Assembly: GCF_002091755.1 (NCBI RefSeq)
Contig: NZ_BDAI01000004.1
Span: 248,001-312,000 of the forward strand
DNA length: 64,000 nt
Direction of reading: 5' to 3'
Origin: Pseudomonas nitroreducens NBRC 12694
GTDB taxonomy: Bacteria > Pseudomonadota > Gammaproteobacteria > Pseudomonadales > Pseudomonadaceae
Shown: positions 55,634 through 63,975 of the stretch, piece after piece
Layout: each line of letters begins with the position of its first letter
Numbering within the stretch: position 1 is the first letter of the stretch
Notes under the pieces: generated by a model
Told to the model about the DNA's origin: nothing
The model's database searches: none
What the model saw: only the letters and a program-made list of their open reading frames with translations
Made by a program: the position numbers and the translations under genes

Positions 55634-55693
55634 GAAAACAGGCGAGAAAGCGGAGTCTACTCACGCGTAAATGAGCATTTCTCGCCTGTTTTC
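55634..55693. repeat. MITE-like hairpin in the metN leader
   Basis: Perfect 16-base arms GAAAACAGGCGAGAAA (55634-55649) and TTTCTCGCCTGTTTTC (55678-55693) around a 28-base centre that itself contains a GAGTCTACTC palindrome. The flanks (CTAGAGCAGTACAAGGC to the left, AACGCAGTAATGCC to the right) look like a recurrent Pseudomonas intergenic element. It lies upstream of metN and would be part of its leader if the promoter is further left. Confidence 0.72.
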
Positions 55694-55763
55694 AACGCAG
55701 TAATGCCGACGCGCAGCACGCCATGAACAGGTTCCCACACGCCGTACCCACAAGGTTTGCTAC

Positions 55764-56774
55764 GTGATCGAATTCCACGACGTCCACAAGACCTATCGCG
55801 TCGCCGGACGCGATATCCCGGCCCTGCAGCCGACCCGCCTGTCCATCGAGGGCGGCCAGGTGTTCGGCCTGATCGGCCATTCCGGCGCCGGTAAAAGCAC
55901 CCTGCTGCGCCTGATCAACCGCCTGGAAGAACCCAGCGGCGGGCGCATCGTCATCGACGGCGAAGACATCACCGCCCTGGACGCCGACGGCCTGCGCCGC
56001 TTCCGCCAGCGCGTCGGGATGATCTTCCAGCACTTCAACCTGCTGGCCTCCAAGACCGTCGCCGACAACATCGCCATGCCGATGAAGCTCGCCGGCACCT
56101 TCAGCGCCGCCGAGATCACCGCGCGGGTGGACGAACTGCTCGAGCGCGTCGGCCTCCAGGATCACGCCCGCAAGTACCCGGCACAGCTGTCCGGCGGCCA
56201 GAAGCAGCGCGTCGGCATCGCCCGCGCCCTGGCTTGCCGGCCCACCATCCTGCTCTGCGACGAAGCCACCAGCGCCCTCGACCCGCAGACCACCGGCCAG
56301 GTCCTGCAACTGCTGGCGGAGATCAACCGCGAGCTGAAGCTGACCATCGTCCTGATCACCCACGAGATGGACGTGATCCGCCGGGTCTGCGACCAGGTCG
56401 CCGTGATGGATGCCGGGCGCATCGTTGAACAGGGCGACGTCGCCGACGTGTTCCTCCACCCGCAGCACGAAACCACCCGCCGCTTCGTCTTCGAGGCCGA
56501 GCGTGTGGACGAGAACGAGCAGCACGATGACTTCGCCCACGTGCCGGGCCGCATCCTGCGCCTGACCTTCCGTGGCGAGGCGACCTACGCGCCGCTGCTG
56601 GGCACCGTCGCGCGCCAGACCGGCGTGGACTACAGCATCCTCGCCGGCCGCATCGACCGCATCAAGGACCAGCCCTACGGCCAGCTCACCCTGTCCCTGG
56701 TGGGCGGTGACATCGAGGCCGCCATGGCGCAGCTCAACGCCGCCGAAGTCCATGTGGAGGTGCTGCGCGCATGA
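55764..56774 (+). CDS. metN: Methionine ABC transporter ATPase MetN
   Basis: ATPase of the D/L-methionine importer. The 336-residue protein has Walker A GHSGAGKST, a Q-loop in MIFQHFNLL, signature LSGGQKQRVGIARAL, Walker B ILLCDEATSALDP and the H-loop ITHEMD. A C-terminal NIL domain (about 265-336) is the regulatory methionine-binding part. The start is GTG at 55764. The stop overlaps metI by four bases. Confidence 0.94.
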   Translation: MIEFHDVHKTYRVAGRDIPALQPTRLSIEGGQVFGLIGHSGAGKSTLLRLINRLEEPSGGRIVIDGEDITALDADGLRRFRQRVGMIFQHFNLLASKTVADNIAMPMKLAGTFSAAEITARVDELLERVGLQDHARKYPAQLSGGQKQRVGIARALACRPTILLCDEATSALDPQTTGQVLQLLAEINRELKLTIVLITHEMDVIRRVCDQVAVMDAGRIVEQGDVADVFLHPQHETTRRFVFEAERVDENEQHDDFAHVPGRILRLTFRGEATYAPLLGTVARQTGVDYSILAGRIDRIKDQPYGQLTLSLVGGDIEAAMAQLNAAEVHVEVLRA

Positions 56775-57436
56775 GCGACTTTTTTGTAAACATCGATTGG
56801 TCCGAGATTCTCCAGGCCAGCCTCGACACCTTCTGGATGCTCGGCGGTTCGCTGCTGTTCACCGTCATCCTCGGCCTGCCGCTGGGCGTGCTGCTGTTCC
56901 TCACCGGGCCCAAACAGATGTTCGCCAACCGCGGCATCTACGGCGTGCTGGCGTTCATCGTCAACGTGCTGCGCTCGCTGCCGTTCATCATCCTGCTGAT
57001 CGTACTGATCCCGCTCACGGTAATCCTGGTCGGCACCTCGCTGGGCGTCGCCGGGGCCATCCCGCCGCTGGTGGTGGGTGCCACGCCGTTCTTCGCGCGC
57101 CTGGTGGAAACCGCCCTGCGCGAGGTGGACAAAGGCATCATCGAAGCCACCCAGGCAATGGGCGCCAGCACCCGCCAGATCATCTGGAACGCCCTGCTGC
57201 CCGAAGCCCGCCCAGGCATCATCGCCGCCATCACGGTCACCGCCATCACCCTGGTGTCCTACACCGCGATGGCCGGCGTGGTCGGCGCCGGCGGCCTCGG
57301 CGACCTGGCGATCCGCTACGGCTACCAACGCTTCCAGGACGACGTGATGCTGCTCACCGTGGTGATGCTGGTGGTACTCGTCCAGATCCTGCAGACCGTC
57401 GGCGACAAGCTGGTGGTCCACTATTCCCGCAAATAA
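56771..57436 (+). CDS. metI: Methionine ABC transporter permease MetI
   Basis: Membrane subunit of the methionine importer, 221 residues with five hydrophobic segments. The cytoplasmic coupling (EAA) loop reads EATQAMGASTRQIIWNALLPEARPG. Other family blocks are LPLGVLLF, NVLRSLPFIILLI and GAGGLGDLAIRYGYQRF near the end. It is coupled to metN by an ATGA overlap, and metQ follows after 40 bases. Confidence 0.95.
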   Translation: MSDFFVNIDWSEILQASLDTFWMLGGSLLFTVILGLPLGVLLFLTGPKQMFANRGIYGVLAFIVNVLRSLPFIILLIVLIPLTVILVGTSLGVAGAIPPLVVGATPFFARLVETALREVDKGIIEATQAMGASTRQIIWNALLPEARPGIIAAITVTAITLVSYTAMAGVVGAGGLGDLAIRYGYQRFQDDVMLLTVVMLVVLVQILQTVGDKLVVHYSRK

Positions 57437-57476
57437 CCACAAGGCCCGCCGGATGCGGGCCGCCAAGGAGCCAACC

Positions 57477-58259
57477 ATGAAGAAACTGTTCGCCGCGTTC
57501 GCTGCCGCCGCCGTGATCGCCGCCCCGCTGGCCCAGGCTGCCGACAGCCTGACCGTCGCCGCCACTCCGGTGCCGCACGCCGAGATCCTCAATTTCGTCA
57601 AACCCATCCTGGCCAAGGAAGGGGTCGAACTGAAGGTGAAGGAGTTCACCGACTACGTGCAGCCCAACACCCAGGTCGCCGAGAAACGCCTGGACGCCAA
57701 CTTCTTCCAGCACCAGCCGTACCTGGATGAGTTCAACAAGACCAAGGGCACCAGCCTGATCGCCGTCACCGGCGTGCACATCGAGCCGCTGGGCGCTTAC
57801 TCCACCAAGTTCAAGAAGCTCGAAGAGCTGCCCTCGGGCGCCACCGTGGTGATCCCCAACGACGCTACCAACGGCGGCCGCGCCCTGCTGCTGCTGGACA
57901 AGGCCGGCGTGATCAAGCTCAAGGACAACAAGTCCATCACCGCGACCCCGAAAGACATCGTCGAGAACCCGAAGAACATCAAGGTGCGTGAGCTGGAAGC
58001 GGCCACCCTGCCGCGCGTGCTGACCCAGGTCGACCTCGCCCTGATCAACACCAACTACGCCCTGGAAGCCAAGCTGAACCCCACCAAGGACGCGCTCGCC
58101 ATCGAAGGCGCCGACTCGCCCTATGTGAACATCCTGGTTGCCCGCCCGGACAACAAGGACAGCGCCGCCATGCAGAAGCTGGCCGCCGCCCTGCACAGCC
58201 CCGAGGTGAAGCAGTTCATCCTCGAGAAGTACAAGGGTGCCGTCGTTCCGGCGTTCTGA
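57477..58259 (+). CDS. metQ: Methionine-binding protein MetQ (NlpA family, no lipobox)
   Basis: Periplasmic substrate-binding protein of the methionine importer, 260 residues. The NlpA/MetQ fold is clear: TVAATPVPHAEIL, EFTDYVQPNTQVAEKRLDAN, QHQPYLDEF, GATVVIPNDATNGGRALLLL and NTNYALEA. The signal peptide ends LAQAADS and lacks the lipobox Cys that anchors E. coli MetQ, so this copy is probably soluble. GGAG precedes the ATG; the gene ends in a strong terminator. Confidence 0.94.
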   Translation: MKKLFAAFAAAAVIAAPLAQAADSLTVAATPVPHAEILNFVKPILAKEGVELKVKEFTDYVQPNTQVAEKRLDANFFQHQPYLDEFNKTKGTSLIAVTGVHIEPLGAYSTKFKKLEELPSGATVVIPNDATNGGRALLLLDKAGVIKLKDNKSITATPKDIVENPKNIKVRELEAATLPRVLTQVDLALINTNYALEAKLNPTKDALAIEGADSPYVNILVARPDNKDSAAMQKLAAALHSPEVKQFILEKYKGAVVPAF

Positions 58260-58283
58260 TCGCCGACGCAGCTTCACCTTCTG

Positions 58284-58312
58284 AAAAGCCCGGTCGAATG
58301 ACCGGGCTTTTT
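58284..58312 (+). terminator. Rho-independent terminator after metQ
   Basis: AAAAGCCCGGTC pairs with GACCGGGCTTTTT across a GAAT loop. Confidence 0.92.
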
Positions 58313-58334
58313 CGTTTCCGGCTTTTGGTTTTTT

Positions 58335-58429
58335 TGTAGGAGCGAAGGGATGCCTGGTTCTTGCTCGCGAACCTACCCAGCTCCGCTGCCATCGGCGAGC
58401 ACCGTTCGCGAGCAAGCTCGCTCCTACAG
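58335..58429. repeat. BIME-like pair of inverted REP elements
   Basis: TGTAGGAGCGA (58335) is mirrored by TCGCTCCTACA ending near 58428, with TTGCTCGCGAA (58362-58372) mirrored by TTCGCGAGCAA (58405-58415) inside. It resembles the pair at 30601-30669 and fills the space between metQ and tonB2. Confidence 0.8.
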
Positions 58430-58688
58430 GAAGGCTCTGCCGCAAGGGTTTGAGCATTTTTTCGCCAACCTTCCCTGCATATTTTCCATGCCGCAAAGGC
58501 ATCGGTTTTTTACGATTTCGCTCAAAGGCACGAATGGCGCGGCCTGCAGCGACCCAGCAAAACCGTATAGTCCCGAAAGTTATTTCAATAACGAAAATAA
58601 TCACTTCAAGAGCTAAGACGCTCCGCCAATCATGCAGGTCCGTTTCAAGCGCGTCGTAGAGCCGCGCAGACCTGCAAGGAGATCGTTC
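58430..58688. other. Upstream region of tonB2
   Basis: About 260 bases without a credible gene (together with the REP pair the gap exceeds 400). A TATAGT at 58565-58570 could be a -10 element. GTTATTTCAATAAC (58579-58592) is an inverted repeat, described separately. I see no clear Fur box. Confidence 0.5.
58579..58592. promoter_or_regulatory. Operator-like dyad upstream of tonB2
   Basis: GTTATT and AATAAC are perfect inverted arms around TC, just behind a possible -10 element. The arms resemble Zur-box half sites (GTTATA), but the spacing is one base longer. The regulator is unknown. Confidence 0.4.
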
Positions 58689-59498
58689 ATGGCTCAACCC
58701 CAGCATGCCCTCGCGCCGGATGCTTTCCTGCGCCACGTGCCCGGCGGCGACCTGGTCGATCTCGGCCGCCCGCTGCGCCACGCGCTGGAGCTGGGCCGCC
58801 ACGTGCCGGCGAAAGCCCGCGCGCTGAGCCGCCGCGAAGGCGTGCTGCTCGGCCTGTTCGCCCTGACATTGCACGGCGCGGTGATCTACTGGCTGAGCCA
58901 GCAGCCCACGCCCAAACTGCCGGAGGTACCGCCACAGGTGCCGCCGATGACCATCGAATTCACCGCGCCGACGCCGCCGGTGGTGGAACCGCCGCCGCCC
59001 GAGCCGATCCCCGAGCCAGTGGTGCAGGAGCCGCCACCTCCGGTGGTGGACGAAAACGCGGTGAAACCGCCGCCGCCCAAGCCGATCCCCAAACCCAAGC
59101 CGAAACCGGTTCCCAAGCCCGTGCCCAAGCCGGTCGAGCAACCAGCGCCGCCCAAGGCTGAAACTCCGCCGCCGCAACCGGCGCCACCTGCTCCGCCAGC
59201 GCCGGCTCCAGCCCCGCTGACGCCGCCCTCGGCCAGCGCCGGTTATCTGAAGAACCCGGCGCCGGAATACCCGCCACTGGCCCAGCGTCGCGGTTGGGAA
59301 GGCACCGTCCTGCTACGTGTGCACGTACTTGCCAGCGGTAGCCCGAGCGAGATCCAGGTGCAGAAGAGCAGCGGCCGCGACGCCCTGGACGACGCCGCGG
59401 TGCGCGCAGTGAAACGCTGGAGCTTCGTCCCCGCCAAGCGCGGTGATGTGGCCCAGGACGGCTGGGTCAGCGTACCCATCGACTTCAAATTGCATTGA
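58689..59498 (+). CDS. tonB2: Energy-transducing protein TonB2
   Basis: Second TonB of the genome, 269 residues. It has a cytoplasmic N-terminus of about 45 residues, one membrane anchor (GVLLGLFALTLHGAVIYWL, about 51-69), a long Pro/Lys-rich spacer (about 90-180) and the TonB_C domain with NPAPEYPPLAQRRGWEGTVLL and DAAVRAVKRWSFVPAK. It heads a three-gene cluster with exbB and exbD, the arrangement of P. aeruginosa tonB2-exbB1-exbD1. The start at 58689 follows GCAAGGAG. Confidence 0.92.
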   Translation: MAQPQHALAPDAFLRHVPGGDLVDLGRPLRHALELGRHVPAKARALSRREGVLLGLFALTLHGAVIYWLSQQPTPKLPEVPPQVPPMTIEFTAPTPPVVEPPPPEPIPEPVVQEPPPPVVDENAVKPPPPKPIPKPKPKPVPKPVPKPVEQPAPPKAETPPPQPAPPAPPAPAPAPLTPPSASAGYLKNPAPEYPPLAQRRGWEGTVLLRVHVLASGSPSEIQVQKSSGRDALDDAAVRAVKRWSFVPAKRGDVAQDGWVSVPIDFKLH

Positions 59499-59547
59499 TT
59501 CAACTTGCCCAGATCAGCCGCACGAGAAACGCGGAAGGAGAACACCC

Positions 59548-60264
59548 ATGAGTCTGCCCCTGAACCCCCTGGAATCCGTCGAAGGCGCAGTCATCTGGCT
59601 GCTGGTCGGCTTCTCCGTCGTCACCTGGGCGCTGGCCCTGGTGAAAGGCGTCCAGTTCACCCGCCAGAAGTCCCAGGACAAGCGCTTCCAGAAGCAGTTC
59701 TGGAGCGCCACCAGCCTCGAATCGGCCGGTGACCAGGCCGCCGGCAAGCCCGGCGCCGGCGCCCGCGTGGCCCAGGCCGGTTTCGCCGCCATCCAGGTGC
59801 AGGACAACGGCCAGCCGGACCTGGCCCAGTCGATCAACCACCAGGACCGCCTCGAGCGCGCCCTGCGTCAGCAGATCCAGCGTGAGCGCCGCTCCCTGGA
59901 GTCCGGCCTGGCGGTGCTCGCCTCGATCGGTTCCACCTCGCCCTTCATCGGTCTGTTCGGCACCGTGTGGGGCATCATGGAAGCGCTCAAGGGCATCAGC
60001 GCAGCCGGCTCCGCCAGCCTTGAAACCGTCGCTGGCCCCATCGGCAGCGCGCTGATCGCCACCGGCGTGGGTATCGCCGTCGCCGTGCCGGCGGTGCTGG
60101 TCTACAACTACTTCCTCCGTCGCCTGAAGCTCACTGCGGCCGACCTCGACGACTTCGCCCACGACTTCTACAGCCTCGCACAGAAGAGTGCCTTCCGCGT
60201 CGTCGCCCTGCCCACCGCCGCGCGCAAACCGGCTGCCGGCGCCAGCGTGAAGGAGGCGAGCTGA
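59548..60264 (+). CDS. exbB: Biopolymer transport protein ExbB
   Basis: Proton-channel subunit that powers TonB, of the MotA/TolQ/ExbB family. The 238-residue protein has an N-terminal membrane segment (AVIWLLVGFSVVTWALALVKG), a cytoplasmic loop, and two further segments around SIGSTSPFIGLFGTVWGIM and GPIGSALIATGVGIAVAVPAVLVYN, both family signatures. GGAAGGAG precedes the ATG. It lies 49 bases behind tonB2 and one base before exbD. Confidence 0.95.
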   Translation: MSLPLNPLESVEGAVIWLLVGFSVVTWALALVKGVQFTRQKSQDKRFQKQFWSATSLESAGDQAAGKPGAGARVAQAGFAAIQVQDNGQPDLAQSINHQDRLERALRQQIQRERRSLESGLAVLASIGSTSPFIGLFGTVWGIMEALKGISAAGSASLETVAGPIGSALIATGVGIAVAVPAVLVYNYFLRRLKLTAADLDDFAHDFYSLAQKSAFRVVALPTAARKPAAGASVKEAS

Positions 60265-60265
60265 C

Positions 60266-60667
60266 ATGGCCTTCTCGACCCAGGACAGCGACGAGGTTCT
60301 CTCCGAGATCAACGTCACCCCGCTGGTGGACGTGATGCTGGTGTTGCTGGTGGTGTTCATCGTCACCGCGCCGCTGCTGACCAACGCCATCCCGATCAAC
60401 CTGCCCAAGACCGAGGCGGTCGCCCCGCCGGAGCAGAAGGACCCGCTGGTGGTGAGCATCGACGGCGCCGGCAAGTGGTTCATCAACAAGGACGAGATCC
60501 AGCCGGACCTGCTGCAAAGCAATCTGGCGGCGGCCAAGGCCAAGGACGCCGAAGTCCGCGTGCAGCTGCAGGCCGATGAAACCGTGAACTATGGCCAGGT
60601 GGCCAAGGCCATGGCCTCCATCGAGAAGGCCGGCATCACCAAACTGGCGGTCATCACCGCGCGCTGA
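60266..60667 (+). CDS. exbD: Biopolymer transport protein ExbD
   Basis: Partner of ExbB; its membrane Asp carries protons. The 133-residue protein reads EINVTPLVDVMLVLLVVFIV near the N-terminus, where the Asp in LVDVML is the essential residue, followed by NLPKTEAV and a periplasmic domain ending IEKAGITKLAVIT. It is the last gene before a strong terminator. Confidence 0.95.
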   Translation: MAFSTQDSDEVLSEINVTPLVDVMLVLLVVFIVTAPLLTNAIPINLPKTEAVAPPEQKDPLVVSIDGAGKWFINKDEIQPDLLQSNLAAAKAKDAEVRVQLQADETVNYGQVAKAMASIEKAGITKLAVITAR

Positions 60668-60732
60668 GGAACCTGTAAGACGCCTGAAACAGAGCGGGTG
60701 TAGAAAGGGACCTCCACAACGTACCGAGCTTC

Positions 60733-60778
60733 AAGGCCGCTCTCCCAATACTCAGGCAGGGGTGAGCGGCCTTTTTTT
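60733..60778 (+). terminator. Rho-independent terminator after exbD
   Basis: AAGGCCGCTC pairs with GAGCGGCCTT across about 20 bases, followed by a T-run. Confidence 0.85.
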
Positions 60779-60813
60779 ATTCGCGATTCCCAGGGACCGA
60801 GCAGCCGGTAGCA

Positions 60814-60933
60814 CCCTCTCCCGAACCCTGGCTGCGCGCCCCGCTCCGAAGGGAGAGGGGACTGAATGGCATCAAGCGGAACCCCGTACCTCCCGGCAAC
60901 GCCGATCGGCTCCCTCTCCCTTAAGGGAGAGGG
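60814..60933. repeat. Two REP-like palindromes
   Basis: CCCTCTCCC (60814-60822) pairs with GGGAGAGGG (60851-60859), and CCCTCTCCCTTAAGGGAGAGGG (60912-60933 in two arms) is a perfect palindrome. Both are degenerate members of the family at 12500. They fill much of the 420-base gap between exbD and the next gene, in which I see no other gene. Confidence 0.7.
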
Positions 60934-61088
60934 CGGGGGAGCGGGGCTTTGGCGCTAACATCCACAACCTCGCCTCCGCCGTTCGTCGTCATCCCCGCCT
61001 CGGCAATAAACCTATGCCTTTCAGGCTCTTCCGTGGCCGCCGCTCTTCCACTAAGTTGATGACAGTTCGGAGACCTGAGGGGTACCGC

Positions 61089-61742
61089 ATGACATCGTCT
61101 CCCGCTTCGGAAGGCCCGTTTTATCCGCCGACACTGGGGGTGCCGGAACGCTTCACACCACAACAGCTGCGCGCCTCGCTCGACATCACCATGAGCGAAC
61201 ATGGCGCCGGTCCGGTGTGGCTGTTCGCCTACGGCTCGCTGATCTGGCGCCCGGAGTTCCCGGTGGCCGAAGCGCGCCGCGCGCGGGTGCACGGCTACCA
61301 TCGCGGGCTCTACCTGTGGTCCCTGACCCACCGCGGCACCCCGGAAGCACCCGGCCTGGTACTCGGCCTGGATCGCGGCGGCTCCTGCTCAGGCTTCGCC
61401 TTCCGCCTGCCGGAAGATCACCTCGACGCCAACCTCTACGCGCTTTGGGAAAGGGAGATGCCCTACGCCTCCTATCGCCCGGAATGGCTCAACTGCCGCC
61501 TCGACGACGGCACGCGCGTGCGCGCCCTGGGCTTCGTCCTCGAACGCCATCTGCCCAGCTACGCCGGCTCCCTGCCCGACAATATCGTCGAGCACGTGCT
61601 GGCCAGCGCCCAGGGCCACTTCGGTACCACCCGCGACTACGTCGAGCAGACCGCCCGCGCACTGCGAGAATACGCCATGCCCGACCTCAACCTGGAAGGC
61701 ATCCTGGCGCGCTGCTGCCCGTTGCGCCGGGCGCAGGAATAA
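61089..61742 (+). CDS. ChaC-like gamma-glutamylcyclotransferase
   Basis: A 217-residue protein of the ChaC family, which cleaves glutathione or gamma-glutamyl peptides to 5-oxoproline. The substrate-binding loop YGSLIWRPEFP (YGSL motif) begins near residue 49, followed by RVHGYHRGLYLWS and RGTPEAPGLVLGLDRGGSC, and the likely catalytic Glu lies in LYALWEREMPY. It stands alone. The chosen ATG follows GAGGGGTACC; the frame continues upstream, but that part overlaps repeats. Confidence 0.87.
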   Translation: MTSSPASEGPFYPPTLGVPERFTPQQLRASLDITMSEHGAGPVWLFAYGSLIWRPEFPVAEARRARVHGYHRGLYLWSLTHRGTPEAPGLVLGLDRGGSCSGFAFRLPEDHLDANLYALWEREMPYASYRPEWLNCRLDDGTRVRALGFVLERHLPSYAGSLPDNIVEHVLASAQGHFGTTRDYVEQTARALREYAMPDLNLEGILARCCPLRRAQE

Positions 61743-61799
61743 CCGCTTATAGCCATTCGTTTAGCTTAAATACTGCATAAGCAAAGAATTTCTTATTCC

Positions 61800-61828
61800 T
61801 TAACGAATATTAAAACCCTCCCTAGAAT
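61800..61828 (+). promoter_or_regulatory. Sigma-70 promoter for the RBBP9-like hydrolase
   Basis: TTAACG (61800-61805) and TAGAAT (61823-61828) are separated by 17 bases, in the most AT-rich stretch of the right end. The start of transcription would be near 61835, leaving a leader of about 25 bases. Confidence 0.6.
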
Positions 61829-61860
61829 GCCTTCTCATGACGATTCGAGAGGGCCGCCCC

Positions 61861-62442
61861 ATGCGCAACGACCGCATCCGCTACCTGATCGTGCCGGGCT
61901 GGCACGGATCCGACGACGCCCATTGGCAGAGCCACTGGCAGCGCGCCCTGCCAAACGCCGCGCGGGTGCAGCAGCAGGACTGGATCACCCCGCAGCGTGC
62001 CGACTGGGTCGCCGAACTCGACCGCGAAATCCGCCGCGAGCCCGGCCGCGTGGTGCTGATCGCCCACAGCCTGGGCTGCGTCACCGTCGCCGCCTGGGCG
62101 GCCCGCGCCGATCGTCGTGCGCTGGCCCAGGTATCCGGCGCCCTGCTGGTTGCGCCAGCGGATGTGGAACGGGAAACCTGCCACGACGCGCTGCGCAACT
62201 TTGCCCCCATTGCCGCCCAGACGCTGCCGTTCCCGACGGTGCTGGTAGGTTCGGACAACGACGCCGCCTGCAGCCCGCAGCGCGCCATGGCGCTGGGTCG
62301 CATCTGGGGTGCCGAAACCGTGATCCTGCCCTCCGCCGGGCACATCAACGTGAAATCCGGCCACGGCGCCTGGGAAGCGGGCTACCGTCATCTGTATCGC
62401 CTGCAGTACCTGATCGACCAGCAGTCGCGTCAGCGCGCCTGA
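61861..62442 (+). CDS. RBBP9/YdeN-family serine hydrolase
   Basis: A 193-residue alpha/beta hydrolase of the RBBP9/YdeN type. It starts RYLIVPGWHGSDDAHWQSHW, a family signature, and carries the nucleophile elbow AHSLGC (Ser near residue 72), a catalytic Asp in VGSDNDAAC and the final His in PSAGHINVKSGHG. The natural substrate is unknown. The ATG at 61861 follows GAGAGGG; an ATG at 61837 is also in frame but has no ribosome site. Confidence 0.87.
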   Translation: MRNDRIRYLIVPGWHGSDDAHWQSHWQRALPNAARVQQQDWITPQRADWVAELDREIRREPGRVVLIAHSLGCVTVAAWAARADRRALAQVSGALLVAPADVERETCHDALRNFAPIAAQTLPFPTVLVGSDNDAACSPQRAMALGRIWGAETVILPSAGHINVKSGHGAWEAGYRHLYRLQYLIDQQSRQRA

Positions 62443-62535
62443 GCCACGCAAGCGGGTGCGGCATGAGTGCCGCACCCCATCCCCTCGGCGCGCGGATTCG
62501 GTTAGGGTGAGGCACAGCCCCCGCCGGAGACCGCC

Positions 62536-63933
62536 ATGCCACCGTTGCACGATCTGTCCGCCGTCGAACTGCTCGCCCTCTACCGCTCGCACCAGCTTTC
62601 CCCGGTCGAGTACCTCGACCATCTGATCGCCCATATCGAACGCTGGGAACCGCAGCTCTGCGCCCTCTATGCCTTCGACCCGCAGCGCGCGATCGAGCAG
62701 GCGCGGCGCTCCGAGGCGCGCTGGATCCGCTGCGCTCCCTGCGGCGAGCTGGACGGCGTACCGGTGACCATCAAGGAACTGATCGCCACCACCGGCGACC
62801 CGATTCCGCAGGGCAGCGCCGCCACCCTCCTGCAACCGGCGACCGGCAACGCTCCGCCCGCCGCGCGGATGAACGAGGCCGGCGCCATCCTGCTGGGCAA
62901 GACCACGGTGCCGGACTTCGGCATGCTCTCCTCCGGGCTGTCCAGCTTCCACAAGCTGGCCCGCAACCCCTGGGACCTGCGCATGAACCCGGGCGGCTCC
63001 AGCGCCGGTGCAGCCTCGGCGGCAGCGGCCGGCTACGGGCCGCTGCACATCGGCACCGACATCGGCGGCTCGGTGCGCCTGCCGGCGGGCTGGTGCGGGC
63101 TGGTCGGCTTCAAGCCGAGCCTGGGGCGAATCCCCATCGATCCCTACTTCACAGGGCGCTGCGCCGGCCCCATGACCCGCACACTGGACGACGCGGCGCT
63201 GATGATGAGGCACCTGGCGCGCCCCGACTGGCGTGACGCTACGGCCCTGCCGCCGGCCGATCTCAACTGGCACATCGACTACGCCGAGGTGCGCGGCCTG
63301 CGCATCGGACTGCAGCTGGACCCCGGCTGCGGCCTGCGCCCCGAGCCCGAGGTGTGCGCTGCGGTGGAAGCCGCCGCAAGACAGTTCGCCGATGCCGGCG
63401 CGGAAATCATCGAGGTTCGGCCGATCCTCGACCGCGAGCTGCTCGAGGGCCTGGACAGGTTCTGGCGCGCGCGCCTGTGGGCCGAGCTGGAGAACCTGCC
63501 GGTGGAGCGCCAGGCCAAGGTACTGCCCTACATCTTCCAATGGGCCGAGGGCGGCGCGGCGGTGAGCGGTGCCGAAGCAGTGCGCGGCTTCAACCAGACG
63601 TTCGAGATGCGCCGCCGGGCCGCCGAGCAGTTCCAGGAGATCGACTTCCTGCTCTCGCCGACCAACCAGGTCGCCGCTTTCCCGGCCGAATGGGCATCAC
63701 CGACCAACGACCCGGCGCAGCCCTTTGAGCACATCGGCTTCACCGTGCCGTGGAACATGTCCGAGCAACCGGCACTCTCAATCAACTGCGGCTTCACCGC
63801 CGACGGCATGCCCATCGGCCTGCAGATCGTCGGCCCGCGCTTCGCCGACGTCGAGGTGCTGCGCCTGGGCAAGGCCTACGAACACTGGCGCGGCCCCATC
63901 CACCGTTGGCCGCAGTATCCGGCAGCCAGCTAA
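62536..63933 (+). CDS. Amidase (amidase signature family)
   Basis: A 465-residue hydrolase with the Ser-cisSer-Lys triad: Lys in GVPVTIKELIATTG (about residue 79), cis-Ser in NPGGSSAGAASAAAAG (about 155) and the nucleophile Ser in GTDIGGSVRLPAGWCG (about 178). The usual GPMTRTLDD stretch follows. Substrates of this family range from simple amides to glutamyl-tRNA; with no gatB/gatC nearby this is a stand-alone amidase. It lies 93 bases behind the hydrolase gene on the same strand. Confidence 0.9.
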   Translation: MPPLHDLSAVELLALYRSHQLSPVEYLDHLIAHIERWEPQLCALYAFDPQRAIEQARRSEARWIRCAPCGELDGVPVTIKELIATTGDPIPQGSAATLLQPATGNAPPAARMNEAGAILLGKTTVPDFGMLSSGLSSFHKLARNPWDLRMNPGGSSAGAASAAAAGYGPLHIGTDIGGSVRLPAGWCGLVGFKPSLGRIPIDPYFTGRCAGPMTRTLDDAALMMRHLARPDWRDATALPPADLNWHIDYAEVRGLRIGLQLDPGCGLRPEPEVCAAVEAAARQFADAGAEIIEVRPILDRELLEGLDRFWRARLWAELENLPVERQAKVLPYIFQWAEGGAAVSGAEAVRGFNQTFEMRRRAAEQFQEIDFLLSPTNQVAAFPAEWASPTNDPAQPFEHIGFTVPWNMSEQPALSINCGFTADGMPIGLQIVGPRFADVEVLRLGKAYEHWRGPIHRWPQYPAAS

Positions 63934-63975
63934 GCTCAGCCCAATCGCCGACCACAAGGAACCGATCGCGCGCCC

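Larger units (their letters stand above)
55441..55763. other. Intergenic region before metN
   Basis: About 320 bases. After the hairpin at 55447 comes an AT-rich stretch (55490-55545) that may hold a promoter, then a large inverted repeat (55634-55693), then the metN start. No S-adenosylmethionine riboswitch pattern was recognised. Confidence 0.55.

Noticed and set aside
55441..55763. S-adenosylmethionine riboswitch before metN
   Set aside because: The large hairpin is a simple perfect inverted repeat and lacks the multi-helix layout and conserved bases of known SAM riboswitches.
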